Below, one piece after another: positions 1-6,967 of a DNA stretch of 16,036 nt. This stretch comes from Candidatus Melainabacteria bacterium. Its GTDB lineage: Bacteria > Cyanobacteriota > Vampirovibrionia > LMEP-6097. Below the pieces are notes generated by a model. The model ran no database searches. It had not been told where the DNA came from and worked only from the letters and a program-made list of their open reading frames with translations. Made by a program: the position numbers and the translations under genes. The stretch is from contig JAPPOW010000130.1 of the NCBI GenBank assembly GCA_028817775.1, positions 24,014 to 40,049 on the forward strand, in the 5' to 3' direction. Each line of letters starts with the position of its first letter. The first letter of the stretch is position 1.

Positions 1-40
1 ATTGAGATTGGATCTTCGAGCTTTGTTTTACGTTTCATCT

Positions 41-81
41 GTCATCCTGAGGAGCCTTTTAAAAAGGCGACGTCAGGACCT
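41..81 (+). repeat. GTCATCCTGAGGAGC palindromic repeat, half copy
   Basis: GTCATCCTGAGGAGC (41-55) and GACGTCAGGACCT (69-81) are both found exactly in the left half of the larger element at 10596-10698. Between them lies a small palindrome, GCCTTTT-A-AAAAGGC (54-68). The recF reading frame runs into this copy and takes its stop codon (TAA, minus strand, 59-61) from the palindrome. Only half an element is visible. Confidence 0.75.
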
Positions 82-1184
82 CCTTGCTGTTTGCAATAGC
101 CCCCGCTTCTACTTCTAAAATCTGTGCGCTCTCACTCCACTTCTCTAAGTGTTTACCAATATGAGTAGTGGTAATAATGACTTGAGTTTCTGGATTCACA
201 CTATCCAAAAGAAAATCTTGTCTATCTTCATCAAGTTCAGCCAGCACATCATCCAAGAGCAAGATTGGATAGTCACCATGTTTCTCTTTATGCAACTCTA
301 GTTCAGCAAGTTTAATAGCAAGAGTAATGCTACGGCGCTCACCTTGAGAAGCAAAACTTTTGGCTTCTGAATCTTTGAGTTTAAATTCAATCTCATCACG
401 CTGCGGTCCCAAGTTAGAGTAACCTCGAGCAAAGTCACGAGCACGCACTCCATCAAGATCATCTTGATCAATTTGAACTCCTTGGTAGTTAAGCTCTAGC
501 TCAGCATCAGAACCAGAAATCTCACGGTAATAACGAGCTGCAATTGGTGCAATCTCCATAATGAAATTTGCTCTAAGACTAGTAAGCTCATTAGCTGCTT
601 CAATATAGATTTCATCCCAGACAGCAAGCTGCTCACACTGGCTCTCACTCAAATCACGGTAATAGTAATTGCCAAGCTCGATCATTTCTTTGAAGAATGA
701 ATTTCTTTGTTTCAAGATTCCTTCAAACTTAGTCAGGCTTTCATCATAATTAAAATCAAGCTGAGAGATCACAGAGTTCATCCAATCCCTACGACCAGCT
801 GGTGGTCCAGTGACAATCTCGATATCATCAACCATAAAGGAAACTGAGAAAATATGATGCAGTAGTTCTTTTGGTTTGCGGCTAACTTCATTGATCTTGA
901 GAGTTCTGCGTCCACTTGCTCTAATCAATAATGAAATATCAATATCTTCTTCACTATTTTGAGCCCGAGCATGAATCACCGCTTCCTTCATATCAAAATT
1001 CACCAGTTCTTTATCGCGACTCGCCCGGCGTGATTTGATATGACTCAAGATTTGAATCACTTCAAGTAGGTTAGATTTTCCCTGTGCGTTTATTACAATG
1101 ATAATTAGTTTTGGGGCGAGTGAAGTCAATTGCTGCTTCAATATAGTTGCGAAAACCAATTAATTTAAGTGATTTGACAAACAT
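59..1184 (-). pseudogene. recF: recF, DNA repair ATPase, frameshifted in the P-loop region
   Basis: RecF is an SMC/ABC-type ATPase that helps load RecA at gapped DNA. The authentic start is ATG at 1184: its frame reads MFVKSLKLIGFRNY, the family N-terminus, but hits a stop at 1071-1073. The remaining ~350 residues lie in another frame (to 59) and contain NAQGKSN, the ABC signature SQGER, and Walker B ILLLDDVLAELD followed by TTTH. The switch needs one extra base, most simply an A near 1106. The first P-loop glycine is also missing: GTA (Val, 1096-1094) stands where GGN is expected. The C-terminus (SKEVLTSPF) is encoded by a dispersed repeat. Everything else is intact, so this is either a recent lesion or a sequencing/assembly error. 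Translation from 1159 would give 366 aa without the true N-terminal strand. Identity is confident; functional state is not. Confidence 0.8.
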
Positions 1185-1192
1185 CTGTGCTT

Positions 1193-1198
1193 ATCATA
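1193..1198 (-). promoter_or_regulatory. -10 box for recF
   Basis: TATGAT on the minus strand lies 8 nt before the recF ATG at 1184, with no Shine-Dalgarno between them. A start site about 6-8 nt downstream would leave almost no 5' leader. No convincing -35 was seen. It faces the lptD-like promoter within a 46-bp intergenic gap. Confidence 0.45.
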
Positions 1199-1224
1199 AC
1201 AAATCCTAGTTTTCGCCCTATAAT
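1196..1224 (+). promoter_or_regulatory. Promoter of the LPS-assembly-like gene
   Basis: A consensus TATAAT (1219-1224) has ATAACA (1196-1201, four of six matches to TTGACA) at 17-bp spacing. Only 6 nt (actggg) separate the -10 from the GTG start at 1231, so the transcript should begin at or next to the start codon. Confidence 0.6.
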
Positions 1225-1230
1225 ACTGGG

Positions 1231-3024
1231 GTGCGTAATGCTGTCACTACAAATAAATTGGGATTGCTTTGGCTGCTTTGCAGCCTTGCAGTGACGGTGG
1301 GTGCGGTTAAAGCTGAGCCCAACAAGTTGTATTTCCCAATTGCAAAAGAAGAAGTCAAAACTCAGACTCAAACTACTCTGCCTTCTAAAGCCATGGTCGA
1401 TATCATTGCTGATGAAATCAACTACGACCAGAACCAAAGTTTCTATGAAGCCAAGGGCAATGCTGAGACTTACTTAGCAAATAAGGATGCAACTTTGTTT
1501 GCTGACTATATCAGTTATGATGCCGAGACCAAGTTAATGGAAGCGACTGGCAATATCAAAATGCTCCAGGGTACTGATACCATCTATGGTAATTATATTT
1601 CCTTTGATCTAAGTACAAATGAGTATCAACTCAAAGAACCTAGGCTCTATGCTGCTGGTATCAAGATGAAAGCTCGCAACTTGAGTTCTACTTTTATTGA
1701 GCGCGAAGAAGGCAAGCGTTCCAAGAATGTACTTAAGTTTGAAAATGGTACAGCTGCTCTTGCTGAACCAATTTCGGTTTACTCGCATGCTACAAGATTG
1801 CGCACTCGCTATGGGCGTGAGCAACGCCGCTTCAACCAAAACCGTGAAGTCGATTGGGCTGATACTGCAGATACTAGAAGCTTGCGTTATTCAGCAGAAG
1901 AAGTTTACTTCGACAATACTCGCAAGACTAATAATTTAAAAATCAAAGGTGCTCGAATTTGGGTCAATGATAACTTAAGTATTCCATCGCCTGTACATAT
2001 CACTACTACTGTTGGTGAAGCTGCGCAGACAAAATTCAAGGGACCAATTTTTGGTACTCGTGAGCGGATTGGTGGCTTTGCAGTGGGTCCAAGATTTTTC
2101 TTAGAAACTGACCCAGGGGTCTTTTCTTTGGTGCCACTAGTGCAGATTGGTAATGGTCCAGACTTTGGTTTTGGTGGGATTGCAAGTTTCAATACTCCTG
2201 GTGACAATACCGCTATCATGGGCGGTTACGGTAGCTTAGAGAATCGATTCATCCTTAATGCTCACCAAAATATCTGGCATCGCTATATTCAAGCCGACGC
2301 TTTAGTGAATCAGTTTAAACGTAATAGTGTCTTTGGTTCGAGTCAGGTCGGGCAGCTCTATGATTTGTCGACTGACTTTAGATTGAAGTTACCGTTTATG
2401 GATGAGCGCGGTATGCGTATCCGTGGTGCAGCGGGTTGGGCTAAGGACAATAATGATCTTTTCAGTCAGGAGCGCCGTGAGCAGTTAGCTGAAGAGCGTA
2501 ATGTTGGTGGTGAAGGTAAGGAGCACTCTGGTTTCCGTACTGAAATTGAGACAGACTTCTACACCAAACCACTTTGGCGTCATGGTAACGAACGTTACAA
2601 TTTTAGTTTGCGCGCTCGCACTCAGGCAGCATTCAGAATTTATGATAGCGGTGATACTTTCCGAGTGGCTCGTTTTGGTCCAGCCATTGAAGCCCGCATT
2701 GATAATTTGAGTTTTGAGTTGGCTTATTTGTTTGGTGTCATCGGCGGTAGATCACCATTCTTGTTTGATCAATTCGTCGATGGTAAACAAGCAGTGATTC
2801 TTGATGGTGACTATGTCGTTAACAAATGGTTCTCTATTGGTACTTTGCTGACCTATAGTGTTGATAGAGAAAGGTTCACACGTAATCAATTGCGTACAGA
2901 ATTTGGTCCGCAGGACTTTAAAGTTAGACTGAGCTACGATACCATCCGTAACCAAATAGGCTTAGGGTTTAACGTGATCTTTGGTGATACTGTTGAATTT
3001 GACAAATTAAGAGTCAGAATCTGA
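1231..3024 (+). CDS. OstA/LptD-like outer-membrane LPS assembly protein (DUF3769-like)
   Basis: 597 aa. Residues 1-28 look like a Sec signal peptide (hydrophobic LGLLWLLCSLAVTVGAV, cleavage after AVKA). Residues ~55-150 show OstA/LptA-type repeats: ADEINYDQNQSFYEAKGNAE, then ADYISYDAETKLMEATGNIKM, then YGNYISFDLSTNEYQLKEP, the alternating pattern of periplasmic lipid-transport strands. From ~270 to the end the sequence has alternating amphipathic strands rich in Tyr/Phe and Gly, as expected of a beta-barrel. This order (signal, OstA domain, barrel) matches the DUF3769/OstA-like proteins of Cyanobacteria, thought to insert LPS in the outer leaflet. It implies a diderm host. GTG was chosen as start because the signal peptide begins there and a TATAAT lies 6 nt upstream. 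The exact family label is from recall. Confidence 0.72.
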   Translation: MRNAVTTNKLGLLWLLCSLAVTVGAVKAEPNKLYFPIAKEEVKTQTQTTLPSKAMVDIIADEINYDQNQSFYEAKGNAETYLANKDATLFADYISYDAETKLMEATGNIKMLQGTDTIYGNYISFDLSTNEYQLKEPRLYAAGIKMKARNLSSTFIEREEGKRSKNVLKFENGTAALAEPISVYSHATRLRTRYGREQRRFNQNREVDWADTADTRSLRYSAEEVYFDNTRKTNNLKIKGARIWVNDNLSIPSPVHITTTVGEAAQTKFKGPIFGTRERIGGFAVGPRFFLETDPGVFSLVPLVQIGNGPDFGFGGIASFNTPGDNTAIMGGYGSLENRFILNAHQNIWHRYIQADALVNQFKRNSVFGSSQVGQLYDLSTDFRLKLPFMDERGMRIRGAAGWAKDNNDLFSQERREQLAEERNVGGEGKEHSGFRTEIETDFYTKPLWRHGNERYNFSLRARTQAAFRIYDSGDTFRVARFGPAIEARIDNLSFELAYLFGVIGGRSPFLFDQFVDGKQAVILDGDYVVNKWFSIGTLLTYSVDRERFTRNQLRTEFGPQDFKVRLSYDTIRNQIGLGFNVIFGDTVEFDKLRVRI

Positions 3025-3025
3025 C

Positions 3026-3111
3026 GTCATTGCGAGGAGTAAAACGACGAAGCAACCTAATGCAAAAATCCTTGCTTGTGCATTGGATTGCTTCACTTTG
3101 TTCGCAATGAC
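3026..3111. repeat. GTCATTGCGA palindromic intergenic repeat
   Basis: GTCATTGCGA (3026-3035) and TCGCAATGAC (3102-3111) are perfect 10-bp inverted ends. Inner arms also pair imperfectly (GAAGCAA near 3049 with TTGCTTC near 3089; TGCA at 3061 and 3079). It begins 1 bp after the preceding stop codon. Similar GTCATTGCGAGG palindromes are common dispersed elements in many unrelated bacteria. A role as mRNA 3'-end stabiliser is possible. Confidence 0.75.
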
Positions 3112-3226
3112 CGGCAATATCTAGGTAAAAACCACTAAAGTTAACTATATTTAAGGTAAAAACCATGTCAAAGCCTAAGCTGTATTGACGTTGTAATAGC
3201 ATCATTCAAGGAAGTCCCCCCGAATC

Positions 3227-3254
3227 AAAAACCAGCTCTACGGAGCTGGTTTTT
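3227..3254. terminator. Bidirectional intrinsic terminator with C(UACG)G tetraloop
   Basis: AAAAACCAGCTC (3227-3238) and GAGCTGGTTTTT (3243-3254) form a perfect 12-bp stem around the loop TACG. The closing C-G pair makes it a UNCG-class tetraloop, unusually stable. The terminal A/T tracts give a U-run on either strand. It should stop readthrough from the outer-membrane protein gene before the next promoter at 3271. The stretch 3112-3226 holds nothing else recognised. Confidence 0.9.
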
Positions 3255-3270
3255 ACTTTAGACAGACGAC

Positions 3271-3299
3271 TTGATAAAAAGCCAATCTTCCTGTATTAT
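3271..3299 (+). promoter_or_regulatory. Promoter of the glycosyltransferase-like gene
   Basis: TTGATA (3271-3276) and TATTAT (3294-3299) are separated by exactly 17 bp, a near-consensus sigma-70 promoter directly after the terminator. A start near 3306 gives a leader of about 27 nt containing a weak Shine-Dalgarno (GAGA, 3324-3327), unlike the leaderless pattern of most genes here. The TTG at 3271 is therefore -35 DNA, not a start codon. Confidence 0.75.
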
Positions 3300-3333
3300 C
3301 TTAGTTCTATCCCTCTCAAAGACGAGAAACTTG

Positions 3334-4785
3334 ATGACCACTATAAGCCTAATAAATTCACTCCCTACTCTAGCCAAGGCTTATGAACAAGATGATGCTG
3401 AAGATATTGCAGCTGATAGAAGTTCCCTTCCAGCTCCAAAGGCAGAACTAGAATTAGTTGCAGTAGTACCAATCAGTGGAGAACTTAGCAATAGTAATTT
3501 TTTCTTGCAACTAAAAGATCTAGCTAGGCTAAATTTGGAGCCAGAAAGATTTGAACTTATCTACGTTGTCAACAATACCAAAGCATCAAAAAAAAACTTG
3601 AGAGATAATTATCGAGAGAATCAATTAATACTTGACTTGATTCAGTACCTCAATGGTGAGACAGTTGATCTACCTTCTCGCTTACAGGCGTGGCAAGCAG
3701 AAATTATAGAAGAAGCCAAAAGGAAAAAAATAAATATCAGGTCTCTAGATTTATCATCAGAGGGGGTAAGTGAGAAAAATATTACTAGGGATAGAATTCA
3801 AGGTCACAGGCTCGCACACAGAAGGTTGGCTGAAACTGGTGATGGAATAGTTATCACCCTAGACGCTGACACCAGATTTAGACAAGATCTGCTACAGAAC
3901 ACTATTGATCAAATCAATACTAGGGGATTAAATATGATCAACTTTGTGCCTGATTATCAACTTTCAGAGACCCCAAAATCCAGAGGTATGGATTTTGCCC
4001 TGAGTCATCCCGAACATAGATTTAAGCATCACTACTTTAAATTAGCTAGACTCCTGTCTTGTCCTACAAGGTCCAATTGGAAAGCCTATAGAGCTTCTTC
4101 ATTAGATTTGCCTGTTCGTTTTGATCTAGATTCGCACGCTATTATGCACTCTTTGGAGCCAAGTAGTCACGTGGGTAGAGCTTATGGGTTTGAACTTTAT
4201 ACCTCTGATAGAGCAAGGGATCATGATACCGGAGGCCAATGTGGAGCCACCAGACTGACAGATTTTGTCAACCAGGATTATGAGTCTGAGGCATTTAGAG
4301 CTATTAACGCTCATAGTTTTCTAGCAAGGTACCTCGAGGGAAGATCACTCTGCCCTGCTGATTTATGTTCTGCAATAGAGTTTGCTGAATCGATTAGGGA
4401 AAAGTTAAGAGAGGAAATAGACAGATCCGATCATCATTTCTTTGATAGTTTGATCAATGAATCTATCCGAAAAGAAAGAGCACGATTTGGCTACAAAAGA
4501 TCTCTGGTGCATAGGCTTATCAAGTCTGAATTTGATGTTAATGAAAACTTGGGTAAACCAATTTTTGAAAGAGGATCTTATGGAGCTGATTTTCTAGCCA
4601 GAAATAGTTGGTTTGAGGCAAAAATCTTTTCCTTATATGCAGGTCATGATGATCCAGCAGCAGCAATAGAAGCCGCTGCTGAACAATACCCTGAATTCTT
4701 GGGTGATTTTGATAGAACAGAATATACTAAGGCGACGGCAATCCTTGCTGGCATAAACAAATTTCTTGAATATCAAATGAGCTAA
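3334..4785 (+). CDS. GT-A fold glycosyltransferase-like protein
   Basis: 483 aa from ATG 3334, downstream of the promoter. Residues 40-48 (ELVAVVPIS) and 75-82 (LIYVVNNT) resemble the first two strands of a GT2-type nucleotide-sugar domain. ITLDADTRF (174-182) supplies a DxD-like metal/nucleotide-sugar motif (D177, D179). NITRDRIQGHRLAHRRLAE (149-167) matches the helix preceding it in GT2 enzymes. No signal peptide or membrane segment is seen, so it is probably cytosolic; the acceptor is unknown. Residues ~250-483 are not recognised. Arginine codons are about 35 AGA/AGG to 5 CGN, against CGT/CGC preference in the outer-membrane protein gene upstream and in lepA, suggesting transfer or a different expression class. 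It overlaps the convergent permease gene by 4 bp. The fold is fairly confident, specificity unassigned. Confidence 0.65.
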   Translation: MTTISLINSLPTLAKAYEQDDAEDIAADRSSLPAPKAELELVAVVPISGELSNSNFFLQLKDLARLNLEPERFELIYVVNNTKASKKNLRDNYRENQLILDLIQYLNGETVDLPSRLQAWQAEIIEEAKRKKINIRSLDLSSEGVSEKNITRDRIQGHRLAHRRLAETGDGIVITLDADTRFRQDLLQNTIDQINTRGLNMINFVPDYQLSETPKSRGMDFALSHPEHRFKHHYFKLARLLSCPTRSNWKAYRASSLDLPVRFDLDSHAIMHSLEPSSHVGRAYGFELYTSDRARDHDTGGQCGATRLTDFVNQDYESEAFRAINAHSFLARYLEGRSLCPADLCSAIEFAESIREKLREEIDRSDHHFFDSLINESIRKERARFGYKRSLVHRLIKSEFDVNENLGKPIFERGSYGADFLARNSWFEAKIFSLYAGHDDPAAAIEAAAEQYPEFLGDFDRTEYTKATAILAGINKFLEYQMS

Positions 4786-5600
4786 GATTCTCTAAGCCCT
4801 GACATTGCAATCCCCCTCACAAAATATTTCTGAGTAATCAAGAATAAAATTAAAACTGGAATAATCATCAGTAAGACTGAAGCCATCAGTGGTCCCCACT
4901 CTGCGCCGCCTAATTTACTTTGGTATTGCTGCAGGGCCAGTGACAAGGTGTACTTGTTCTCGTCAGTAAGGAAGATACTCGGTTTTAGTAAATCATTCCA
5001 AGTGATTAGAAATTGAAACAAACCTACTACCATCAGTGCTGGCTTGGCTAGTGGTAAATAAATATCCTTCCAAATTTGAAACTCAGTAGCGCCGTCAATA
5101 CGAGCTGAATCAGCCAGATCTTTAGGGATGCTTAAGAAAAATTGTCTCAAAAGAAATATATAGAAAGGTAAACCGCAGAAGTAAGGAACGATTAGTGGCA
5201 ACATAGTACCATACCAACCAAGCTGCTTAAACAAAGTAAACTGAGGTACCATCAAAACCATATCAGGTAGCATGATTGTCGCTAGCGTAATCATAAAGAC
5301 TAGCTCACGTCCGCGCCACTCAAGTGCCGCAAAAGCATAGGCAGCAAGTGAAGAAGCAATAATCACTCCGGCTATATTAAAAATCGCGAGGTAGACAGTA
5401 TTGAGCAAAGAACGCAAGAAGCTAATTTTGGAAATTGCTACTGTAAAATTTGACCAGTGAATAGGATCTGGAATCCACTCAAAGCTAGCACTGTATATTT
5501 GCTCAGAGCCCTTGAGGCTAGTCGACAGAATGCATAGCAGCGGCACTAAAAAAATTGCTGAGATTAAAATTAAACTTAGGTGCGCGGCTAATTTTTTCAT
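4782..5600 (-). CDS. Carbohydrate-type ABC transporter permease (MalG/UgpE family)
   Basis: 272 aa from ATG 5600. About six hydrophobic segments are visible, and the EAA loop that docks the ATPase is intact at residues ~163-190 (ADSARIDGATEFQIWKDIYLPL followed by AKPAL), typical of the second permease of sugar or glycerol-phosphate importers. The start was chosen because its ATG overlaps the TGA of the upstream thioesterase gene (ATGA, 5600-5597), a classic translational coupling, and because the membrane helix starts right after MKKLAAHL. An ATG 18 nt further up is possible but would overlap more. No partner permease, binding protein or ATPase is in the window, so the transporter must be completed by genes elsewhere. 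Substrate cannot be told from sequence. Confidence 0.88.
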   Translation of the reverse strand: MKKLAAHLSLILISAIFLVPLLCILSTSLKGSEQIYSASFEWIPDPIHWSNFTVAISKISFLRSLLNTVYLAIFNIAGVIIASSLAAYAFAALEWRGRELVFMITLATIMLPDMVLMVPQFTLFKQLGWYGTMLPLIVPYFCGLPFYIFLLRQFFLSIPKDLADSARIDGATEFQIWKDIYLPLAKPALMVVGLFQFLITWNDLLKPSIFLTDENKYTLSLALQQYQSKLGGAEWGPLMASVLLMIIPVLILFLITQKYFVRGIAMSGLRES

Positions 5601-6016
5601 TTGGATTTGACAAACCAATCGCCAGTGGCTCTTGCAATCAACTTACCTTCTTGGTTCTTGATACCACCTTCAACATAGCAAATCGTTCTACCTTGTTTAA
5701 CAATCTCACCCCAAGCCGTCAGCACATCGTCTTCATGACCGGGGCGTAAATAATTTACATTCATTTGCAAGGTCACCACTGATTCAGCCTTGTCCATAAA
5801 ATTACAAGTCACTGCACCCGACATAGCAATATCACAAAGCGAACTGATCACACCACCATGAACTGAACGACCAATATTGAGGTGTTCTTCTTCAATCTCT
5901 AGTGAAATTTCACAACGACTATCTTTGTAATCTACAAACTTAACCCCAAGATGATTTTCAAAGGAACTCTTGTACCTATCCTTGGTGATTTTGGCTACTT
6001 CATCAATCTTTGACAT
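5597..6016 (-). CDS. PaaI-type hotdog-fold thioesterase
   Basis: 139 aa, the usual size for the PaaI/YbgC-like acyl-CoA thioesterase family. The active-site helix reads HGGVISSLCDIAMSGAV from residue 53: H53-G54-G55 forms the family HGG turn and D62 is the likely catalytic acid. The rest (VTLQMNVNYLRPG, then a beta strand ending in ATGDWFV) fits the hotdog sheet. It probably hydrolyses a CoA thioester in the cytoplasm; the acyl group is not predictable. The ATG at 6016 lies 7 nt after a minus-strand TATACT. Its stop overlaps the ABC permease start (ATGA), so the two are cotranscribed, although no functional link between them is known. A second member of the family lies at 13844-14428. Confidence 0.85.
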   Translation of the reverse strand: MSKIDEVAKITKDRYKSSFENHLGVKFVDYKDSRCEISLEIEEEHLNIGRSVHGGVISSLCDIAMSGAVTCNFMDKAESVVTLQMNVNYLRPGHEDDVLTAWGEIVKQGRTICYVEGGIKNQEGKLIARATGDWFVKSK

Positions 6017-6023
6017 TGATTTC

Positions 6024-6029
6024 AGTATA
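6024..6029 (-). promoter_or_regulatory. -10 box for the thioesterase/permease operon
   Basis: TATACT on the minus strand, then GAAATCA (7 nt), then ATG 6016. No ribosome-binding site fits in the gap. No good -35 was seen. Confidence 0.5.
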
Positions 6030-6106
6030 TCGTATTATCGGCCCTTTCTTACGCCGGTTTCCATGTGGCAGACACCTAATTTACGCTATTTTGCCAGGGG
6101 CTATGC

Positions 6107-6112
6107 AATAAT
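6107..6112 (+). promoter_or_regulatory. -10-like box for the 6119 gene
   Basis: AATAAT (five of six matches to TATAAT) is followed by gtctct and the GTG start at 6119. It fits the leaderless spacing seen elsewhere in the window. No convincing -35 was found. Confidence 0.4.
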
Positions 6113-6118
6113 GTCTCT

Positions 6119-6967
6119 GTGCTTCAGACCCGTAAACTTAATTTGATCGATATCTTCAGGCTGAAGAAAGACTTGCTCTGGGGCAAGTATTATTATGGTT
6201 TATTTGAAGATGGTAAATTAGTTGACTCACTGCTTTATTCTAAGCTCTACAATAACAAACGGCTCTACATGATTCACAATTGTGGGCGTCATGCTCGTGA
6301 TTTTGTTAACAAATTTATCAGCCACTTTGCCAAGAAAAAAGTACGTTATTTCTTGGCTGAATTTGATGAATCTGAACAAGCACAGGATATAGAATTCATG
6401 CATAGTTGTGGTTTCAAGCGCTATAACCGTAATTATTGTTTTGAATATGGAGCTGGTGAGATTAAAGCTAACGCTAATCCAAGTGTCCATTGCCGTAGTC
6501 TTGAGCGAGAGGATATTGATCACTTGGTTGATATAGATGCAAGTAGTCAAATTTTGGAGTATCGTGATGAACTTTACCGCAATAAAAAATTCCTCAAGGA
6601 AGAGCATGAAAATATAGTGGTCTTTTGCAGGGCTGCTGATACTAAAGAAGTCATTGGCTTTGCTATCAAGCGAGAAGGGGTGCATGAATCAAGTTATGAA
6701 TTTATTTTTCAAGGCAAGATGTTAGCCGAACTGGATAACTATATCCAAGCTTTTGCTGAGCACTATATTCATTTTGAGAAGCACGCTGATAGTTTTAGGT
6801 TCATTCTTAATGAAAACCATAAGGACCAATTTAAAGATTTAGAGCAAGAACATAAACTAACTTGGGTTAGTCAATGTTTGATTCGAGAGGGCGCGCCGCG
6901 GATACGTGATCACAAGCTCGCTACTTCGCTAGCGTTCAAGCGAGCAACACAAACTAACCTAAGCTAA
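6119..6967 (+). CDS. Uncharacterised protein with weak GNAT-acetyltransferase resemblance
   Basis: 282 aa, soluble, no signal peptide. I do not recognise it firmly. Residues ~60-118 (a KKKVRYFLAEFDE strand, then a helix, then MHSCGFKRYNRNYCFEY) look like the C-terminal part of a GNAT fold, where a Gly-Phe turn precedes the last strand. Residues ~122-185 (HCRSLEREDIDHLVDID, then VVFCRAADTKEVIGFAIKR) look like the N-terminal part of another. A degenerate tandem GNAT is therefore possible, but no clear acetyl-CoA binding Q/R-x-x-G-x-G/A loop is present. GTG at 6119 was chosen for the -10-like box 6 nt upstream and because no better start lies in frame. The last 14 bp overlap the convergent ldcA-like gene. 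Confidence 0.6.
   Translation: MLQTRKLNLIDIFRLKKDLLWGKYYYGLFEDGKLVDSLLYSKLYNNKRLYMIHNCGRHARDFVNKFISHFAKKKVRYFLAEFDESEQAQDIEFMHSCGFKRYNRNYCFEYGAGEIKANANPSVHCRSLEREDIDHLVDIDASSQILEYRDELYRNKKFLKEEHENIVVFCRAADTKEVIGFAIKREGVHESSYEFIFQGKMLAELDNYIQAFAEHYIHFEKHADSFRFILNENHKDQFKDLEQEHKLTWVSQCLIREGAPRIRDHKLATSLAFKRATQTNLS

Noticed and set aside
1165..1437. 90-codon minus-strand frame across the recF/outer-membrane protein divide
   Set aside because: Antisense shadow of the signal-peptide region; it crosses both promoters and resembles no protein.
3014..3205. 63-codon minus-strand frame reading GHCEQSEAIQ near RFTPRNDV
   Set aside because: This is the well-known spurious translation of the GTCATTGCGA palindrome; the frame owes its existence to the repeat and overlaps the end of the outer-membrane protein gene.
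3271..3333. TTG at 3271 as start of the glycosyltransferase-like gene
   Set aside because: It is the -35 box of a 17-bp spaced promoter whose start site would lie downstream; ATG 3334 fits better.
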